DNA of 64,000 nucleotides from Bacillota bacterium. GTDB taxonomy: Bacteria > Bacillota > Clostridia > Christensenellales > UMGS416. The notes beneath the pieces were generated by a model. That model ran no database searches, was not told the DNA's origin, and worked only from the letters and a program-made list of their open reading frames with translations. Within the stretch, counting starts at the first letter, position 1. Each line of letters begins with the position of its first letter. The stretch spans positions 62,001 through 126,000 of the forward strand of contig JAEZSE010000037.1 of NCBI GenBank assembly GCA_023421955.1, in the 5' to 3' direction. The translations under genes and the position numbers were made by a program. Positions 8,789 through 18,541 of this stretch are shown here, piece by piece.

Positions 8789-9505
8789 TCATCGCAGCGC
8801 AGCGGCCACACGCCTTGCATCCTCTTCCATCCCGGCGGGCACTGGAACCTCCACCGTTTTGCGAAACGTAGAGAGCCGCTTGCCCGCCTGGTAGGAGCAG
8901 TCAATCCGCAAGACCACCAGGCCGGAATCGCTGGCCACAAGGGCAGCCCGCTCCAGCTTGAAGCGGTGATAGTCATTGAGCGGCAACCAGCGGTTTGCAA
9001 TCACCAGGCAATTGCCGCAGATCCGGGTGCGGCAGGGCAGGCTGTTTACCTCACCGGCCTGATAAGCCGCAGCGAGCGGCACCGCTGCCCAGATCAGAAC
9101 CGCTGTCACCGCGCCGCCCAGCCACAATGCCTGCGGCACGGCACCAAATTCATTGGCAACGGCACCGGCAATGGGTAACAAAATCAATGCCCCGCACACG
9201 GTGAGCAGCAGCGCAAGTTTCCACCCGGCACGCAGCACCTCGCCCCTGCGCCGGGCGGCTAGCTGCGCCGCCTCCGCAGGGCTGTATTCCCAGCTTGCAA
9301 GCAAGCCCTCACCGCGCTCTACCTTCTCCTGCAGCCTGGCCCGTTTTCGCAGCACCGGCAACAGAATCAACGATAGAAACGCCACCGGCAGGCCCAAAGC
9401 CAGTAGGGGCTCAGTGCCGGTGATGGCACCGTACGCGGCAAGCACCGCACCGGACACCGCCGTGCAGCAGAGAAGTATGACCCATGGCCTGGCGCTCCGG
9501 TGCAT
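8789..9505 (-). CDS. Hypothetical integral membrane protein
   Basis: I do not recognise this 238-residue protein. It has two hydrophobic hairpins (about residues 8-50 and 92-150, four membrane segments) separated by a basic cytoplasmic stretch, then a soluble C-terminal domain of about 85 residues that resembles the small beta-rich PH-like modules of other Gram-positive membrane proteins; that similarity is only an impression. GGGAGGGG precedes the ATG at 9505. It starts 9 bases after hpt and is probably cotranscribed with tilS-hpt. Confidence 0.75.
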   Translation of the reverse strand: MHRSARPWVILLCCTAVSGAVLAAYGAITGTEPLLALGLPVAFLSLILLPVLRKRARLQEKVERGEGLLASWEYSPAEAAQLAARRRGEVLRAGWKLALLLTVCGALILLPIAGAVANEFGAVPQALWLGGAVTAVLIWAAVPLAAAYQAGEVNSLPCRTRICGNCLVIANRWLPLNDYHRFKLERAALVASDSGLVVLRIDCSYQAGKRLSTFRKTVEVPVPAGMEEDARRVAAALR

Positions 9506-9514
9506 GGCCCCTCC

Positions 9515-10063
9515 CTATTTCTGATAAATCTCGGGCTTCAATACGCAGATATCGGGGAGGTTACGGTATTGCTCGGCATAGTCCAGCCCATAACCCACCA
9601 CAAACTCATTGGGGATCGTAAAGCCTTGCCAATCCGCCCCGATGGTCACCTTACGGCGCTCGGGCTTGTCCAGCAGCGTGCAGATTTTCAAAGATGCCGG
9701 CTTGCGCGAGCGCAGCATGTCTGTGAGGTAATGCAGCGTGAGGCCGGTGTCCAGAATGTCTTCCACGACCACGACATGGCGGCCCTCAATGGATTCATCC
9801 AGGTCCTTGATCAGCCGCACCTCGCCGGAGCTGCCGGTGCCCCGGCCATAACTGGAGGCGGAGATGAAGTCCATACGGACCTGGATATCCATGCAGCGGA
9901 CCAAATCGGCGTAAAACACGGAGGAACCCTTCAGCACACAGATCATCACAGGAGTGTGACCCTCATAATGGCGGCTCAGTTGTCTGCCGATCTCCGCGAC
10001 CTTGGCAGCGATTTCCTCTTTGCTGATCAGCACACGGCTCACATCAGCCATCATACCCATCAT
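9515..10063 (-). CDS. hpt: Hypoxanthine phosphoribosyltransferase
   Basis: Purine salvage enzyme that joins hypoxanthine or guanine with PRPP to give IMP or GMP. The 182-residue length is typical. The PRPP-binding loop is visible as VVVVEDILDTGLTL and the early VLKGSSVFYADL segment matches the family. The ATG at 10063 overlaps the tilS stop codon (ATGA) and is preceded by AGGAG, so translation is coupled to tilS. tilS-hpt is a conserved Gram-positive pair; ftsH, which usually follows, is absent here. Confidence 0.95.
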   Translation of the reverse strand: MMGMMADVSRVLISKEEIAAKVAEIGRQLSRHYEGHTPVMICVLKGSSVFYADLVRCMDIQVRMDFISASSYGRGTGSSGEVRLIKDLDESIEGRHVVVVEDILDTGLTLHYLTDMLRSRKPASLKICTLLDKPERRKVTIGADWQGFTIPNEFVVGYGLDYAEQYRNLPDICVLKPEIYQK

Positions 10064-11445
10064 AAACCCTTCTCCTTTTTGACAAACTCGATCTCCAAAA
10101 CGCGCGTTGTTTGCGCCGTGACTTTCACTCCATCGGCAATGCCCACGCCCACCACCCAAAGCACATCCGCACCACAGGCCAGCAGAGGCAGGCCATCTCG
10201 GACGAAGCGGCTCACCTTGCGGTCGATCAGGTGATCCTTCAGCTTCTTGCTGCCGGGTGCGCCCAACGGGTGGAACCGGTCTCCCTCAGCCCTGGAACGG
10301 GCAGCCACACCAGGCGGGAACCGGTCAGCATCGAAATACTGCATGGTTGCAGAATGCTCTTTCAAATCAGGCGGGACTCCTTCGAAATGCTCGCAATGGA
10401 ACAGGCCACCGCAGGCGGCAGTCTCCCCCGGCACAGCCAGCGGCACCGGCTCCCAGCGGCGTGGCTCCGGCAAGGCCGGCAGGATCACCAGCGCGCCTGC
10501 CTCCCGCAGGGCCACCGCCCCACTGCCCAGATCGAGCCGGCAACCGGTCTTGCCCGCCCCCAGCAATGACGACATCGCAAGGATATCGCACCGCTCCACA
10601 TCGGCCACCATGCCAGCCCGACGGGCCAATTGGCGCAACGCGCGGCTCTGCACCGGCCAGGACAAATGGGCAATGTCTTCCACCGGAGCGGACGCACCGC
10701 CGCCGGGCATTTCAACGGCCCGCTTGAGCGCGGATTCGGCGAGGCTGTTGAGAAAGCGGCTGTCCTCCCGCAGCAATTCGGCAGCGCGGCAAAGAGCCTC
10801 GGGGGCTTGCGGGTTCAACCGTTCTTCCACCATCGGCAGCAACACATGGCGCACCCAGTTGCGGGGGATTGTTGTGTCGGCATTGGAGGCATCCTCCCGC
10901 CAGGTGAAACCGTTTTGTACGCACCAGGCTTGGATCTCCGCCCTGCCCACACACAAGAAAGGCCGCACAATGCCATTATCCTCAACCGGCGCCATTGCAG
11001 AGAGGCCATCGGCACCGGCGCCTCGGATCAACCGCAGCAACACCGTTTCTGCCTGGTCATCCTTGTGGTGGGCAAGCGCCAGACTTTGGATGCCCAGTTC
11101 TTCCATAATCTCACGAAAAAAAAGGTGTCGTGCATCACGCGCAGCCACCTCCAGTGATACACCGCGCTCTCCGGCCAGTGCAGGCGCATCGGCCCGCCCC
11201 AAGTGCAGCGGCACACGAAGCTCAAAGCAGAGCCCCTCCACAAAGTGCTGCTCATCATCCGATTCGGCGCGGATGCCGTGGTGGAAATGGGCGGCCTCAA
11301 CCTGGATGCCAAGCCCATCACGCAGCATGCACAGCGCCCGCAGCAATGCCACGCTGTCCACACCGCCGGACACGCCGACCAACACCACGCTCCCTTTCGG
11401 GAGCATAGCGCAGTCCCTGATGTATCGCCTTACCTGATCGAGCAT
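10060..11445 (-). CDS. tilS: tRNA(Ile)-lysidine synthase
   Basis: Modifies the wobble C34 of the AUA-reading tRNA-Ile to lysidine, using ATP and lysine, so that the tRNA decodes AUA instead of AUG. The 461-residue protein has the N-type ATP-pyrophosphatase PP-loop SGGVDS near residue 25, the TilS core to about residue 230, and the C-terminal substrate-binding domains, including a final GLPLL...VVGVGIAD region. GAGG stands 7 bases before the ATG. It is the first gene of a cluster with hpt and two further genes. Confidence 0.95.
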   Translation of the reverse strand: MLDQVRRYIRDCAMLPKGSVVLVGVSGGVDSVALLRALCMLRDGLGIQVEAAHFHHGIRAESDDEQHFVEGLCFELRVPLHLGRADAPALAGERGVSLEVAARDARHLFFREIMEELGIQSLALAHHKDDQAETVLLRLIRGAGADGLSAMAPVEDNGIVRPFLCVGRAEIQAWCVQNGFTWREDASNADTTIPRNWVRHVLLPMVEERLNPQAPEALCRAAELLREDSRFLNSLAESALKRAVEMPGGGASAPVEDIAHLSWPVQSRALRQLARRAGMVADVERCDILAMSSLLGAGKTGCRLDLGSGAVALREAGALVILPALPEPRRWEPVPLAVPGETAACGGLFHCEHFEGVPPDLKEHSATMQYFDADRFPPGVAARSRAEGDRFHPLGAPGSKKLKDHLIDRKVSRFVRDGLPLLACGADVLWVVGVGIADGVKVTAQTTRVLEIEFVKKEKGL

Positions 11446-11493
11446 CCTGACGCCTCGTGGAATTGGGATGAACAGGTATAGTATATCACAAGA

Positions 11494-14400
11494 TCACGCA
11501 AACTCCTCGCCACGCTCCAGTAGCTCCATAAACGCCCACACCACGTTGGGGTCAAACTGCGTGCCGGCGTGCAGCAGCAGCTCGGCGCAGGCGTCGTCAC
11601 GGCTCATCGCCTTGCGATAGACACGGTCCTGCGTCATCGCATCGTAGGCATCCACCACCAGCAGGATGCGAGCCAAGAGAGGGATGGCTGTGCCCTTGAG
11701 GCCCTGGGGGTAACCGTTGCCGTCCCACCGCTCGTGGTGGCAGAGGATGTATTCGGAAATGTGGGCCAGGTCTGGCGAGGACTGGGCGATGCGGAAGCCG
11801 ATCTCCGGGTGGCGGCGCATCTCCTCCCACTCGATCTCAGTGAGCTTGCCGGGCTTGGTCAGGATGTGGCCGTCGATGGCAATCTTGCCGATGTCATGCA
11901 GCAGCGCAAACAGCTCGATGTCATTCACCTGGTCATCGGGCAGGCCCAGTGCCTGGGCAACGGCCTTGGAATAGGCGATCAGGCGCTGCGCGTGCTGCTC
12001 GGTCTCAAAGCTCTTCTCAAACAGCGTAGTGCGTATCGAGGAGATGATGAAGCTGTGCTGGCTGCGGCTCTCCAGCAGCTTGCGGCGGTACATCGCATCC
12101 TCTGCCGCTTTCATCACCGTATCCAGGTGTCCTTCGGCCTCAGTCTTGGTGCCCCAGCCCAGCGAGATGCTGAGCTTGGCGTTGCCGGAGGGCAAGCCGC
12201 TGTCGGTGTTTTCGCAGCGGGCATAGATGCGCTTGGAGATCTCAGCAGCCTGGCCGTAGCTGGTTTTGGGCAGCAGGATGCAAAACTCATCGCCGCCCAC
12301 GCGTGCAACAATGTCCTCATTGCGGCAGCACTCCCGAAGAATGGCTGCAATCCGGGAAAGCAGCATATCGCCTTCACCATGCCCAAACACATCGTTGGTA
12401 AGCTTAAGGCCATTTACATCGCCCATGATCACAGAGATGGGCAGCTGGCGGGCGGTGTCAAGCCTCCGGCTCTCCTCCTCCAGGAACGCCCGGTTATATA
12501 AGCCCGTCAGCCGGTCATGATAGCTCAGGAAGGCGATCTCCTCTTCCTTCTGTTTTTCATCCGTCACATCGCGAAACACCAGGATCACGCCGAGCACTCG
12601 CTGTGATTCATCAAGGATGGGTGCTGCGCTGTCAGCAATGGAGCGCACGGTGCCGTCGGCGCTGCGCAGAGCCGTGTGGTTGGCCAGGCCCAAGACCACA
12701 CCGGTCGTGAGCACGCGCTCCACCGGGTTATCGCACCTGATGCCGGTCTCCTCGTTGTAGATGTCAAACACTTCCTCAAACAGCCGGCCGATGGCGCGAC
12801 GGGCAGGCCAGCCGGTGAGCTGCTCGGCCACAGCGTTCATCAGCACCACGCGGCCGGTGCCGTCGGTGGCGATCACACCGTCACCGATGCTTTGCAGCGT
12901 GACGCGCAGCCGCTCCTTTTCCTCCCGGAGCCTTTGCTCGGCCAACACGCGGTCGGTAATGTCCACGGACAGGCCGATGATGCCGTCGCGCTTGCCTTCA
13001 GCGGTGTAGAGCGGTGTTATTGTGTGTTGGAAAACGGTGGAGCCCACCTTGATCTCGGTCGTGGATTCCTTGCCTGAGGCCGCGCGCCGGTAGGCGGCGA
13101 TGGCCCGGGCGTCAAAGTTGATGAGACCGGAATAATCCCGCCCAAGGGCACTTTTCGGCGTGAGACCAAGCTTCTCAAGGCCCCTGCCTTCCGCCAGCAG
13201 GCACTTGCCGTCATGATCAAGCTGGAAAATCACCGCATCCAGGTTTTTCATAACCAGGCTCAGACGCTCCTGATAGCTGCGGATTTCCTTCTCCATCTCC
13301 ATGCGCTCGGTGATGTCCACACCGAAGCTCACAATGCCGGTGATCTGCCCGTCACGCTTCGTCAGGCTGTTGCTCCAGGCAATATGGCGCTCACGGCCAT
13401 CCTTGGTCAGTATGGCGTTTTCGGTGCTGCCGGGCACGTCGCCGTTGCCGATTGCATGGAACCTCTCCCACACCTGGGGGTAACGGTCCCTGGGCACGGC
13501 CAGATCAAACCAGTTCCTGCCCACAAGCTCCTGCTTGGTCCAGCCGGTGAGCTGCTCGCCGGTGCGGTTGAATTCCTTCACACACCCATCGGCGTCCAGC
13601 ACCAGCACGATGGCGTTGGCGGTATCAATGAGCTCCTCAGCGTATTCCTTGGCGGCCCTCAGCTCGTTGGCGGCCCTAATCCGCCCGGTGATGTCGGTGA
13701 ACACGCAGGCGAAGACCCCCATTTCAAGGGAGAACACAGAAATGCTGAAGTGCCTGTCCATCGGCGGGTAATAGGTCTCAAAAATAATGGGCCGGCCGGT
13801 CTCTGCCACCTGAGTATAGAGCTCCAGATAGGGTGCTTCCTCAACACCATATAGATCAGTCGCCTTTACACCAACCGCCTCCGCCCGCGTGATGCCTGTA
13901 TTGGCAACAAACGCGGGGTTCACGGCGGTGATCCGGTAATCCACTGCGCGGCCGTCCTCATAGACGAGCTCATGCAGCGCTACGCCCTCCAGCATATTGT
14001 CAAACAGGGCGATGATCCGCCGCTCAACGAGCGCCCGGCTTTGCTCGGCTTTGATCCGGTCGGAGATGTCGCGCAAAGACGCCTGCACTTCCCGGGGGGC
14101 CCCATTTTCAGCGAAGAACACCTGGCCGCTGGCCTCTGTCCAGAGATACTCGCCGCTCTTCAGGCGGATCCGGGCAGAAAAGACAAATGTGCGCTTGCCC
14201 ATGCCAATGGCTTCCCGGGCGGCCAGATAACGGTGCGCGTCTTCCGGGTGGAAAAACTCCGTGAGGTTCACACCGCTCAGCTCTTCGGGCAAATAACCAA
14301 GCACCCGGAAACAAGCTGGGGAGGCATAGTTGCAAACTCCTTCCGGTGACATGCGCAGGATCACATCGGTCGAGTTCTCCGCAAGCAACCGGAATTGCCG

Positions 14401-15324
14401 CGCCCGGCCCAGCCTTTCCTCCAGCTTTCTCTGCTGCGTCAGGTCTCTGGCAGAAAGCAGGACCCCCCTTGGCGTGCCGTCCTGGCCACCGAAAGCCCGC
14501 AGGTTGATCTGCACTGGAATCTGGCCGCCTTCTTTATTCAAGAACATCATATCAAGATTGTCCAGGCTTCCTTCCCTGAGCGCGCGCAGGATCGCCGCCC
14601 TGGCCAGGGCAGGGTTGTCTATGTGGCTGCCCACAGGGGTGCCGATCAGCAGCTCCCTGGCCTTGCCGGTCAATCGCTCGGCGGCGGAGTTCACATCGGT
14701 GATGGTGCCTTCGGCGTTGATCACAGCCATGGCGTCGGCGTTGGCCTCGATGAGGCTGCGGTGATAGCTGCTGGCACGCTTCAGCTCCTCGTTGGCGCTG
14801 TGCAAGCCGGCCTGGGCTTCCAGCTCTTTGAGGCGGCTCAGACCGATGTCGCCCAGCACCTCCACAAGCCCGGACGCAAACAGCAGCGCCTGCTGCACCC
14901 GGGCGGCATCCAACACCGGCACGGTCCGCACTGCCTCCAGATATTGCTCTTCTTCAAAGCCATATTGCCGGGCAAGCCCGCGATACCTCTCCTCATCAGG
15001 TTGCGAAAGGAACACCTGACCCATCGTGAGGTCGGCCACATGCTCGCTACCCACGCGCACCGGTATGGAAAAATACGCCAGGCCAAGCGGGCAGAGGGAA
15101 GGCTTCCCATCCTCCCTGGGTTCGACACGCCGCCCATCACAGATTGCCCGGAGATCCGGGTGGCATTGGTGAAAAGAGGCACACAGTGCTGTCTGCGGCG
15201 TTTCAACAATCACTCTCCCCTGCCGGTCGATGATGGACACAGGCAGATGCAGCACCTCGTTCATCTTGTTGACCAGGCGCTGCAGCACTTCCATTTGCAC
15301 CAGATCTTTAAGGGGATACTTCAT
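11494..15324 (-). CDS. PocR-PAS(x6)-GGDEF-HD-GYP cyclic-di-GMP protein
   Basis: A 1276-residue signalling protein. An N-terminal PocR-type sensory domain (about residues 1-165, Cys-rich in its centre) is followed by six PAS domains (about 185-925), a GGDEF domain (about 930-1090) and an HD-GYP domain (about 1095-1276). The GGDEF signature is intact and preceded by an RxxD inhibitory site (RNED) five residues before it, so cyclase activity with product inhibition is plausible. The HD-GYP motifs HDIGK and HHERWDGNGYPQG are intact, so c-di-GMP hydrolysis is also plausible. No membrane segment is seen. GGAGG precedes the ATG at 15324. It follows a REC-GGDEF gene by about 100 bases. Confidence 0.92.
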   Translation of the reverse strand: MKYPLKDLVQMEVLQRLVNKMNEVLHLPVSIIDRQGRVIVETPQTALCASFHQCHPDLRAICDGRRVEPREDGKPSLCPLGLAYFSIPVRVGSEHVADLTMGQVFLSQPDEERYRGLARQYGFEEEQYLEAVRTVPVLDAARVQQALLFASGLVEVLGDIGLSRLKELEAQAGLHSANEELKRASSYHRSLIEANADAMAVINAEGTITDVNSAAERLTGKARELLIGTPVGSHIDNPALARAAILRALREGSLDNLDMMFLNKEGGQIPVQINLRAFGGQDGTPRGVLLSARDLTQQRKLEERLGRARQFRLLAENSTDVILRMSPEGVCNYASPACFRVLGYLPEELSGVNLTEFFHPEDAHRYLAAREAIGMGKRTFVFSARIRLKSGEYLWTEASGQVFFAENGAPREVQASLRDISDRIKAEQSRALVERRIIALFDNMLEGVALHELVYEDGRAVDYRITAVNPAFVANTGITRAEAVGVKATDLYGVEEAPYLELYTQVAETGRPIIFETYYPPMDRHFSISVFSLEMGVFACVFTDITGRIRAANELRAAKEYAEELIDTANAIVLVLDADGCVKEFNRTGEQLTGWTKQELVGRNWFDLAVPRDRYPQVWERFHAIGNGDVPGSTENAILTKDGRERHIAWSNSLTKRDGQITGIVSFGVDITERMEMEKEIRSYQERLSLVMKNLDAVIFQLDHDGKCLLAEGRGLEKLGLTPKSALGRDYSGLINFDARAIAAYRRAASGKESTTEIKVGSTVFQHTITPLYTAEGKRDGIIGLSVDITDRVLAEQRLREEKERLRVTLQSIGDGVIATDGTGRVVLMNAVAEQLTGWPARRAIGRLFEEVFDIYNEETGIRCDNPVERVLTTGVVLGLANHTALRSADGTVRSIADSAAPILDESQRVLGVILVFRDVTDEKQKEEEIAFLSYHDRLTGLYNRAFLEEESRRLDTARQLPISVIMGDVNGLKLTNDVFGHGEGDMLLSRIAAILRECCRNEDIVARVGGDEFCILLPKTSYGQAAEISKRIYARCENTDSGLPSGNAKLSISLGWGTKTEAEGHLDTVMKAAEDAMYRRKLLESRSQHSFIISSIRTTLFEKSFETEQHAQRLIAYSKAVAQALGLPDDQVNDIELFALLHDIGKIAIDGHILTKPGKLTEIEWEEMRRHPEIGFRIAQSSPDLAHISEYILCHHERWDGNGYPQGLKGTAIPLLARILLVVDAYDAMTQDRVYRKAMSRDDACAELLLHAGTQFDPNVVWAFMELLERGEEFA

Positions 15325-15422
15325 AAACAAACCTCCGGGGATGTCAAAAGGCCTCTTCGTTGAATCTTGTATGAACCAAAATCAAATTTGTGTGTTCTTA
15401 ATTGGCAGAAACGGATGCCAGC

Positions 15423-16328
15423 TCATTGAGCGGCGACTACACGGTTTCGCCCGATGGATTTGGATTGATACAGAGCCCGGTCAGCGTCATTCAGGAGCTT
15501 CTGTGGGTCAGTCTCCGCCTCCGGATAGACGCCGGATACACCGATGGAGATCGTCACAAACCCATTTTCAACCAGGCCCGTATAGCCCAACTGCAGGTCT
15601 TCCACATTTTTCCGGGTGGTTTCAGCCAGCATGCAGGCCGACGACAGGCTGGTGGATGGCAGAAGCACGGCGAACTCCTCGCCGCCATAGCGGGACACAA
15701 GGTCGCCAACGCGCCGGAAGGTCTTCCTGATTGCCTGGCTAATCATCTTCAGGCATTCATCCCCTGCCAGGTGGCCATGATTGTCGTTGTAGCGCTTGAA
15801 ATGGTCAATGTCCAGCATCATGAGCGCCAGGCAATCGTGGCTGCGGCTAGAGCGCTGGATCTCAGCCGTGAGCATGCGGTCGAAATAGCGGCGATTATAA
15901 AGCCCCGTGAGCTGATCAGTGATCGACATCTGCTCCAGGTTGTCACGGGTGCGCTTGAGCTCGATATAGTTGGTGATGCGCATGCGCACAATGGCCGGGT
16001 TGAAGGGTTTGGTGATAAAGTCAATGCCGCCGGCCTTCAGCCCCTCGATCTCGGTCTCAGCGTCTTCCCTGGAGGAGATGAACACCACGGGCGTGTGCGC
16101 TGTATCACGCATGTTCTTCAGCCTGCGGCACACCTCAAAGCCATACATGCCCTTCATCACGATATCCAGCAGGATGATATCAGGCTTGAATGCCAGCACC
16201 ACGCTCAGCGCTTCCTCACCGGACTTCACGCAATGCACGGTGAAACCCTCCTTGAACACCTGGCTCAGGAGGTGCAGGCTCACGCTGTCATCGTCGGCAA
16301 TGAGAATTCTGGGTTCGTTTGACGTCAT
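15423..16328 (-). CDS. Response regulator with GGDEF output domain
   Basis: A 301-residue diguanylate cyclase of the PleD/WspR type. The receiver domain (about residues 7-120) has the acidic pair DD, the phosphorylation Asp in IILLDIVMKG and the Lys of FITKPF. The GGDEF domain (about 135-300) shows GGEEF with an RxxD inhibitory site (RVGD) five residues before it. AGAGG precedes the ATG. No histidine kinase gene is adjacent; the PAS-rich cyclase/phosphodiesterase follows on the same strand and the two likely form one c-di-GMP circuit. Confidence 0.93.
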   Translation of the reverse strand: MTSNEPRILIADDDSVSLHLLSQVFKEGFTVHCVKSGEEALSVVLAFKPDIILLDIVMKGMYGFEVCRRLKNMRDTAHTPVVFISSREDAETEIEGLKAGGIDFITKPFNPAIVRMRITNYIELKRTRDNLEQMSITDQLTGLYNRRYFDRMLTAEIQRSSRSHDCLALMMLDIDHFKRYNDNHGHLAGDECLKMISQAIRKTFRRVGDLVSRYGGEEFAVLLPSTSLSSACMLAETTRKNVEDLQLGYTGLVENGFVTISIGVSGVYPEAETDPQKLLNDADRALYQSKSIGRNRVVAAQ

Positions 16329-16607
16329 ATCGGAAACCTCTGAAGGTATAGATCGCGTTATGCAAATACCATCTATTCAGATGCCCAAACGCCGGTTCCA
16401 TTAACATCAAATGGACAATTCTTTGAAAACTCCCAGCAACAATACCACATCATGACCGATATCATCAATTCAAAGATTCATATTTATACACACATTGCCT
16501 TTATTATATATGCCTTTTGCAATTTATCAACAGAAAAAATTCATCTGTTTTTCAGAAGCGGGGATACCTCCTGGGCATATCAGCCGCGATGATTGACTAC
16601 TGACTGC

Positions 16608-17534
16608 TCAGTATTCCTCATCCTCCTCATACACCGCGTAGTCCATAATCTCCTCATGGAGCCCGTTCATCGCCGTGGGCTCAAGGTCGGGCAGCGCCGC
16701 CAACAGGAACTGCACCACCCGCTCGTTGAACTCCGGGCCCTTTTCCTCATGGGGCAGCATGCCGCAGTTACGGATCAAAAGCACCGATGAGGACGGGATC
16801 TGGCGGGCGTAAAGGTCCGCCATGCCGCAGGGCCGGCCCGCGTCGATCTCCCCCCACACGATGAGCGTGGGGCAGAGCACGGCCTTCAGGTTTTCATGCA
16901 CGTAATCGTCGTCATATTCCTGGATCAGCCGCAGCAGCGTTTGCCGGGCCAGCCGGTTCTCAAAGGGCCGGTACACCTGGCGGGTCATGTAGTTGTCCAC
17001 TGCGATCTCGTTGAAACAGCACCACTTCAAAAAATCATGCACGTCTCCGATGCGCAGAAAGGTCATGCGAATTTCACCCAACAAAGGGTGCATCAGCTGC
17101 CGGATGGGCTTGGGGAAGTGGCGCGTGATGCTGCCGGGGCTGGAGAGGATCAGTGCCGACACCCGCTCCGGGTATCGGATCGCCATTTCCAGCGCCACGA
17201 TGCCGCCCTCGCCGGCGCCGCAGATGGTGGCCCGCTCTACCTTCAACGCGTCCAGCAGGCGGATCAGGTATTTGGCCATATCCTGAGAAGAGGCGCTGCA
17301 GTGGCCTGGCAGGCGGGAGTAGCCGCAGCCCGGCAGGTCCACTGAAATGATGCGCATGCTTTTGACAAACAAAGGATAGTTGTTGCGGAACGTGAACAAT
17401 GAGAACCCCAAGCCATGCAAAAACAGCATGGGCGGGCCGGAGCCGTCGTCGATGTAATGGATCGTGGGACCGCCCACGTCCATCATCGAGCCCAGCTCCT
17501 TGGAATTGATAAACGACAGATAGGGGATCGCCAT
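16608..17534 (-). CDS. Alpha/beta-hydrolase-fold protein lacking catalytic residues
   Basis: A 308-residue alpha/beta-hydrolase with an oxyanion HG motif (LFLHGLGFS), but the nucleophile elbow reads CGAGEGG where a serine hydrolase has GxSxG, so the nucleophile is Gly. The usual catalytic His of the C-terminal GH...E motif is Met (NCGMLPHEEKG). The acid (WGEID) remains. I checked both codons in the DNA (GGC and ATG). It is therefore probably a non-hydrolytic binding or scaffold protein, or uses other residues. It starts 10 bases after a diacylglycerol-kinase-like gene, suggesting a lipid-related partner role. The C-terminus is strongly acidic. Confidence 0.85.
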   Translation of the reverse strand: MAIPYLSFINSKELGSMMDVGGPTIHYIDDGSGPPMLFLHGLGFSLFTFRNNYPLFVKSMRIISVDLPGCGYSRLPGHCSASSQDMAKYLIRLLDALKVERATICGAGEGGIVALEMAIRYPERVSALILSSPGSITRHFPKPIRQLMHPLLGEIRMTFLRIGDVHDFLKWCCFNEIAVDNYMTRQVYRPFENRLARQTLLRLIQEYDDDYVHENLKAVLCPTLIVWGEIDAGRPCGMADLYARQIPSSSVLLIRNCGMLPHEEKGPEFNERVVQFLLAALPDLEPTAMNGLHEEIMDYAVYEEDEEY

Positions 17535-17544
17535 CGCTCTGCCC

Positions 17545-18426
17545 TCAGCGGGCCGGAGCCATCACCCTGAGGGCTCCGGGCAAGATCAAAAACTCTGCGC
17601 TGGTCACCGCCGCGTGCAGCTCGCCATCGGTTTGCACGGCAAAGGGCTCACCGTTGCTGTCAATAACCACCTTCTTGGCGCGGTAGAACTTCACAAAGGG
17701 GAACTTCACATGGCCGCCGGTGGGAAACTGGGGGAAAAGCATCGCGATCTTATGACGGGGAATACGGTCCACCACACACACATCCAGGCTGCCGTCACCG
17801 GGCTCGGCCTTGGGCAGCACCTTCATGCCGCCGCCGTAGAACAGGCCGTTGCCGATGGCGGTGAGCAGCAGCTCCTTTTCCTGAAGCACATTGTCCACCC
17901 ATAGGCGCATCTTCTTGCAGCGGTAGCGGGCCAGCGTGGTGAACACCGCCAGGTAATAGGCCAGGCCGCCGGGCGCCTTGATGCGGCGGCTCTGCTCCAC
18001 CACCGACACATCAAAGCCGATGCTGCCGATGTTGAAAAACGGCTTGCCGTTGAACAGCCCGGCATCCACCTGTTTCATTTCACCATCCAAGATGATGGAA
18101 AGAGCGCCTTCTGCGTCCATCGGGATGCCCAGGCTGCGGCGGTAATCATTGCCGGTGCCGCCGGGGATGATGCCCAGCGCCGCGTTTCCGCCGGATTTCA
18201 AAAGCCCAGCCGCTGTCTCCATCACGGTGCCGTCGCCGCCCACGGCCACAATGGCCCGGTAACCGGCCGATGCCGCGGCGGCTGCCAGCTGCTCGGCATG
18301 GCCGGCGTTGCTGGTGACGACGATCTCGTGCTCGATGTTTTTGGAAAGGAGTATCTTGGACAGTGAACTCATGATCTTGGGGCAACGGCCATGCCCCGCC
18401 ACGGGGTTCACGATGAAATAATACAT
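17545..18426 (-). CDS. Diacylglycerol kinase-family lipid kinase
   Basis: A 293-residue member of the YegS/DgkB/BmrU family, which phosphorylates diacylglycerol or related lipids at the membrane. The nucleotide-binding GGDGTVME motif lies near residue 60 and the GGTGND motif follows. GGAGG stands 9 bases before the ATG at 18426. It is the first gene of a two-gene unit with the degenerate hydrolase, driven by the strong promoter at 18467-18495 and divergent from the PadR operon. DgkB of Bacillus is a functional parallel; exact substrate unknown. Confidence 0.9.
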   Translation of the reverse strand: MYYFIVNPVAGHGRCPKIMSSLSKILLSKNIEHEIVVTSNAGHAEQLAAAAASAGYRAIVAVGGDGTVMETAAGLLKSGGNAALGIIPGGTGNDYRRSLGIPMDAEGALSIILDGEMKQVDAGLFNGKPFFNIGSIGFDVSVVEQSRRIKAPGGLAYYLAVFTTLARYRCKKMRLWVDNVLQEKELLLTAIGNGLFYGGGMKVLPKAEPGDGSLDVCVVDRIPRHKIAMLFPQFPTGGHVKFPFVKFYRAKKVVIDSNGEPFAVQTDGELHAAVTSAEFLILPGALRVMAPAR

Positions 18427-18466
18427 GGATGCAAGCCTCCGGATTGTGCTCGGTTCATAAGAGTTG

Positions 18467-18495
18467 ATTATAGCATTCGGGTGGTTTTGTGGCAA
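18467..18495 (-). promoter_or_regulatory. Promoter of the lipid kinase unit
   Basis: Minus strand: -35 TTGCCA (18490-18495), 17-base spacer, -10 TATAAT (18467-18472) with a TG one base upstream (extended -10). Near-consensus sigmaA promoter. Confidence 0.7.
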
Positions 18496-18541
18496 GTTTT
18501 GATGAAATATCTGTGCTTTTTGTTTATTTTCATCAAGTGTC

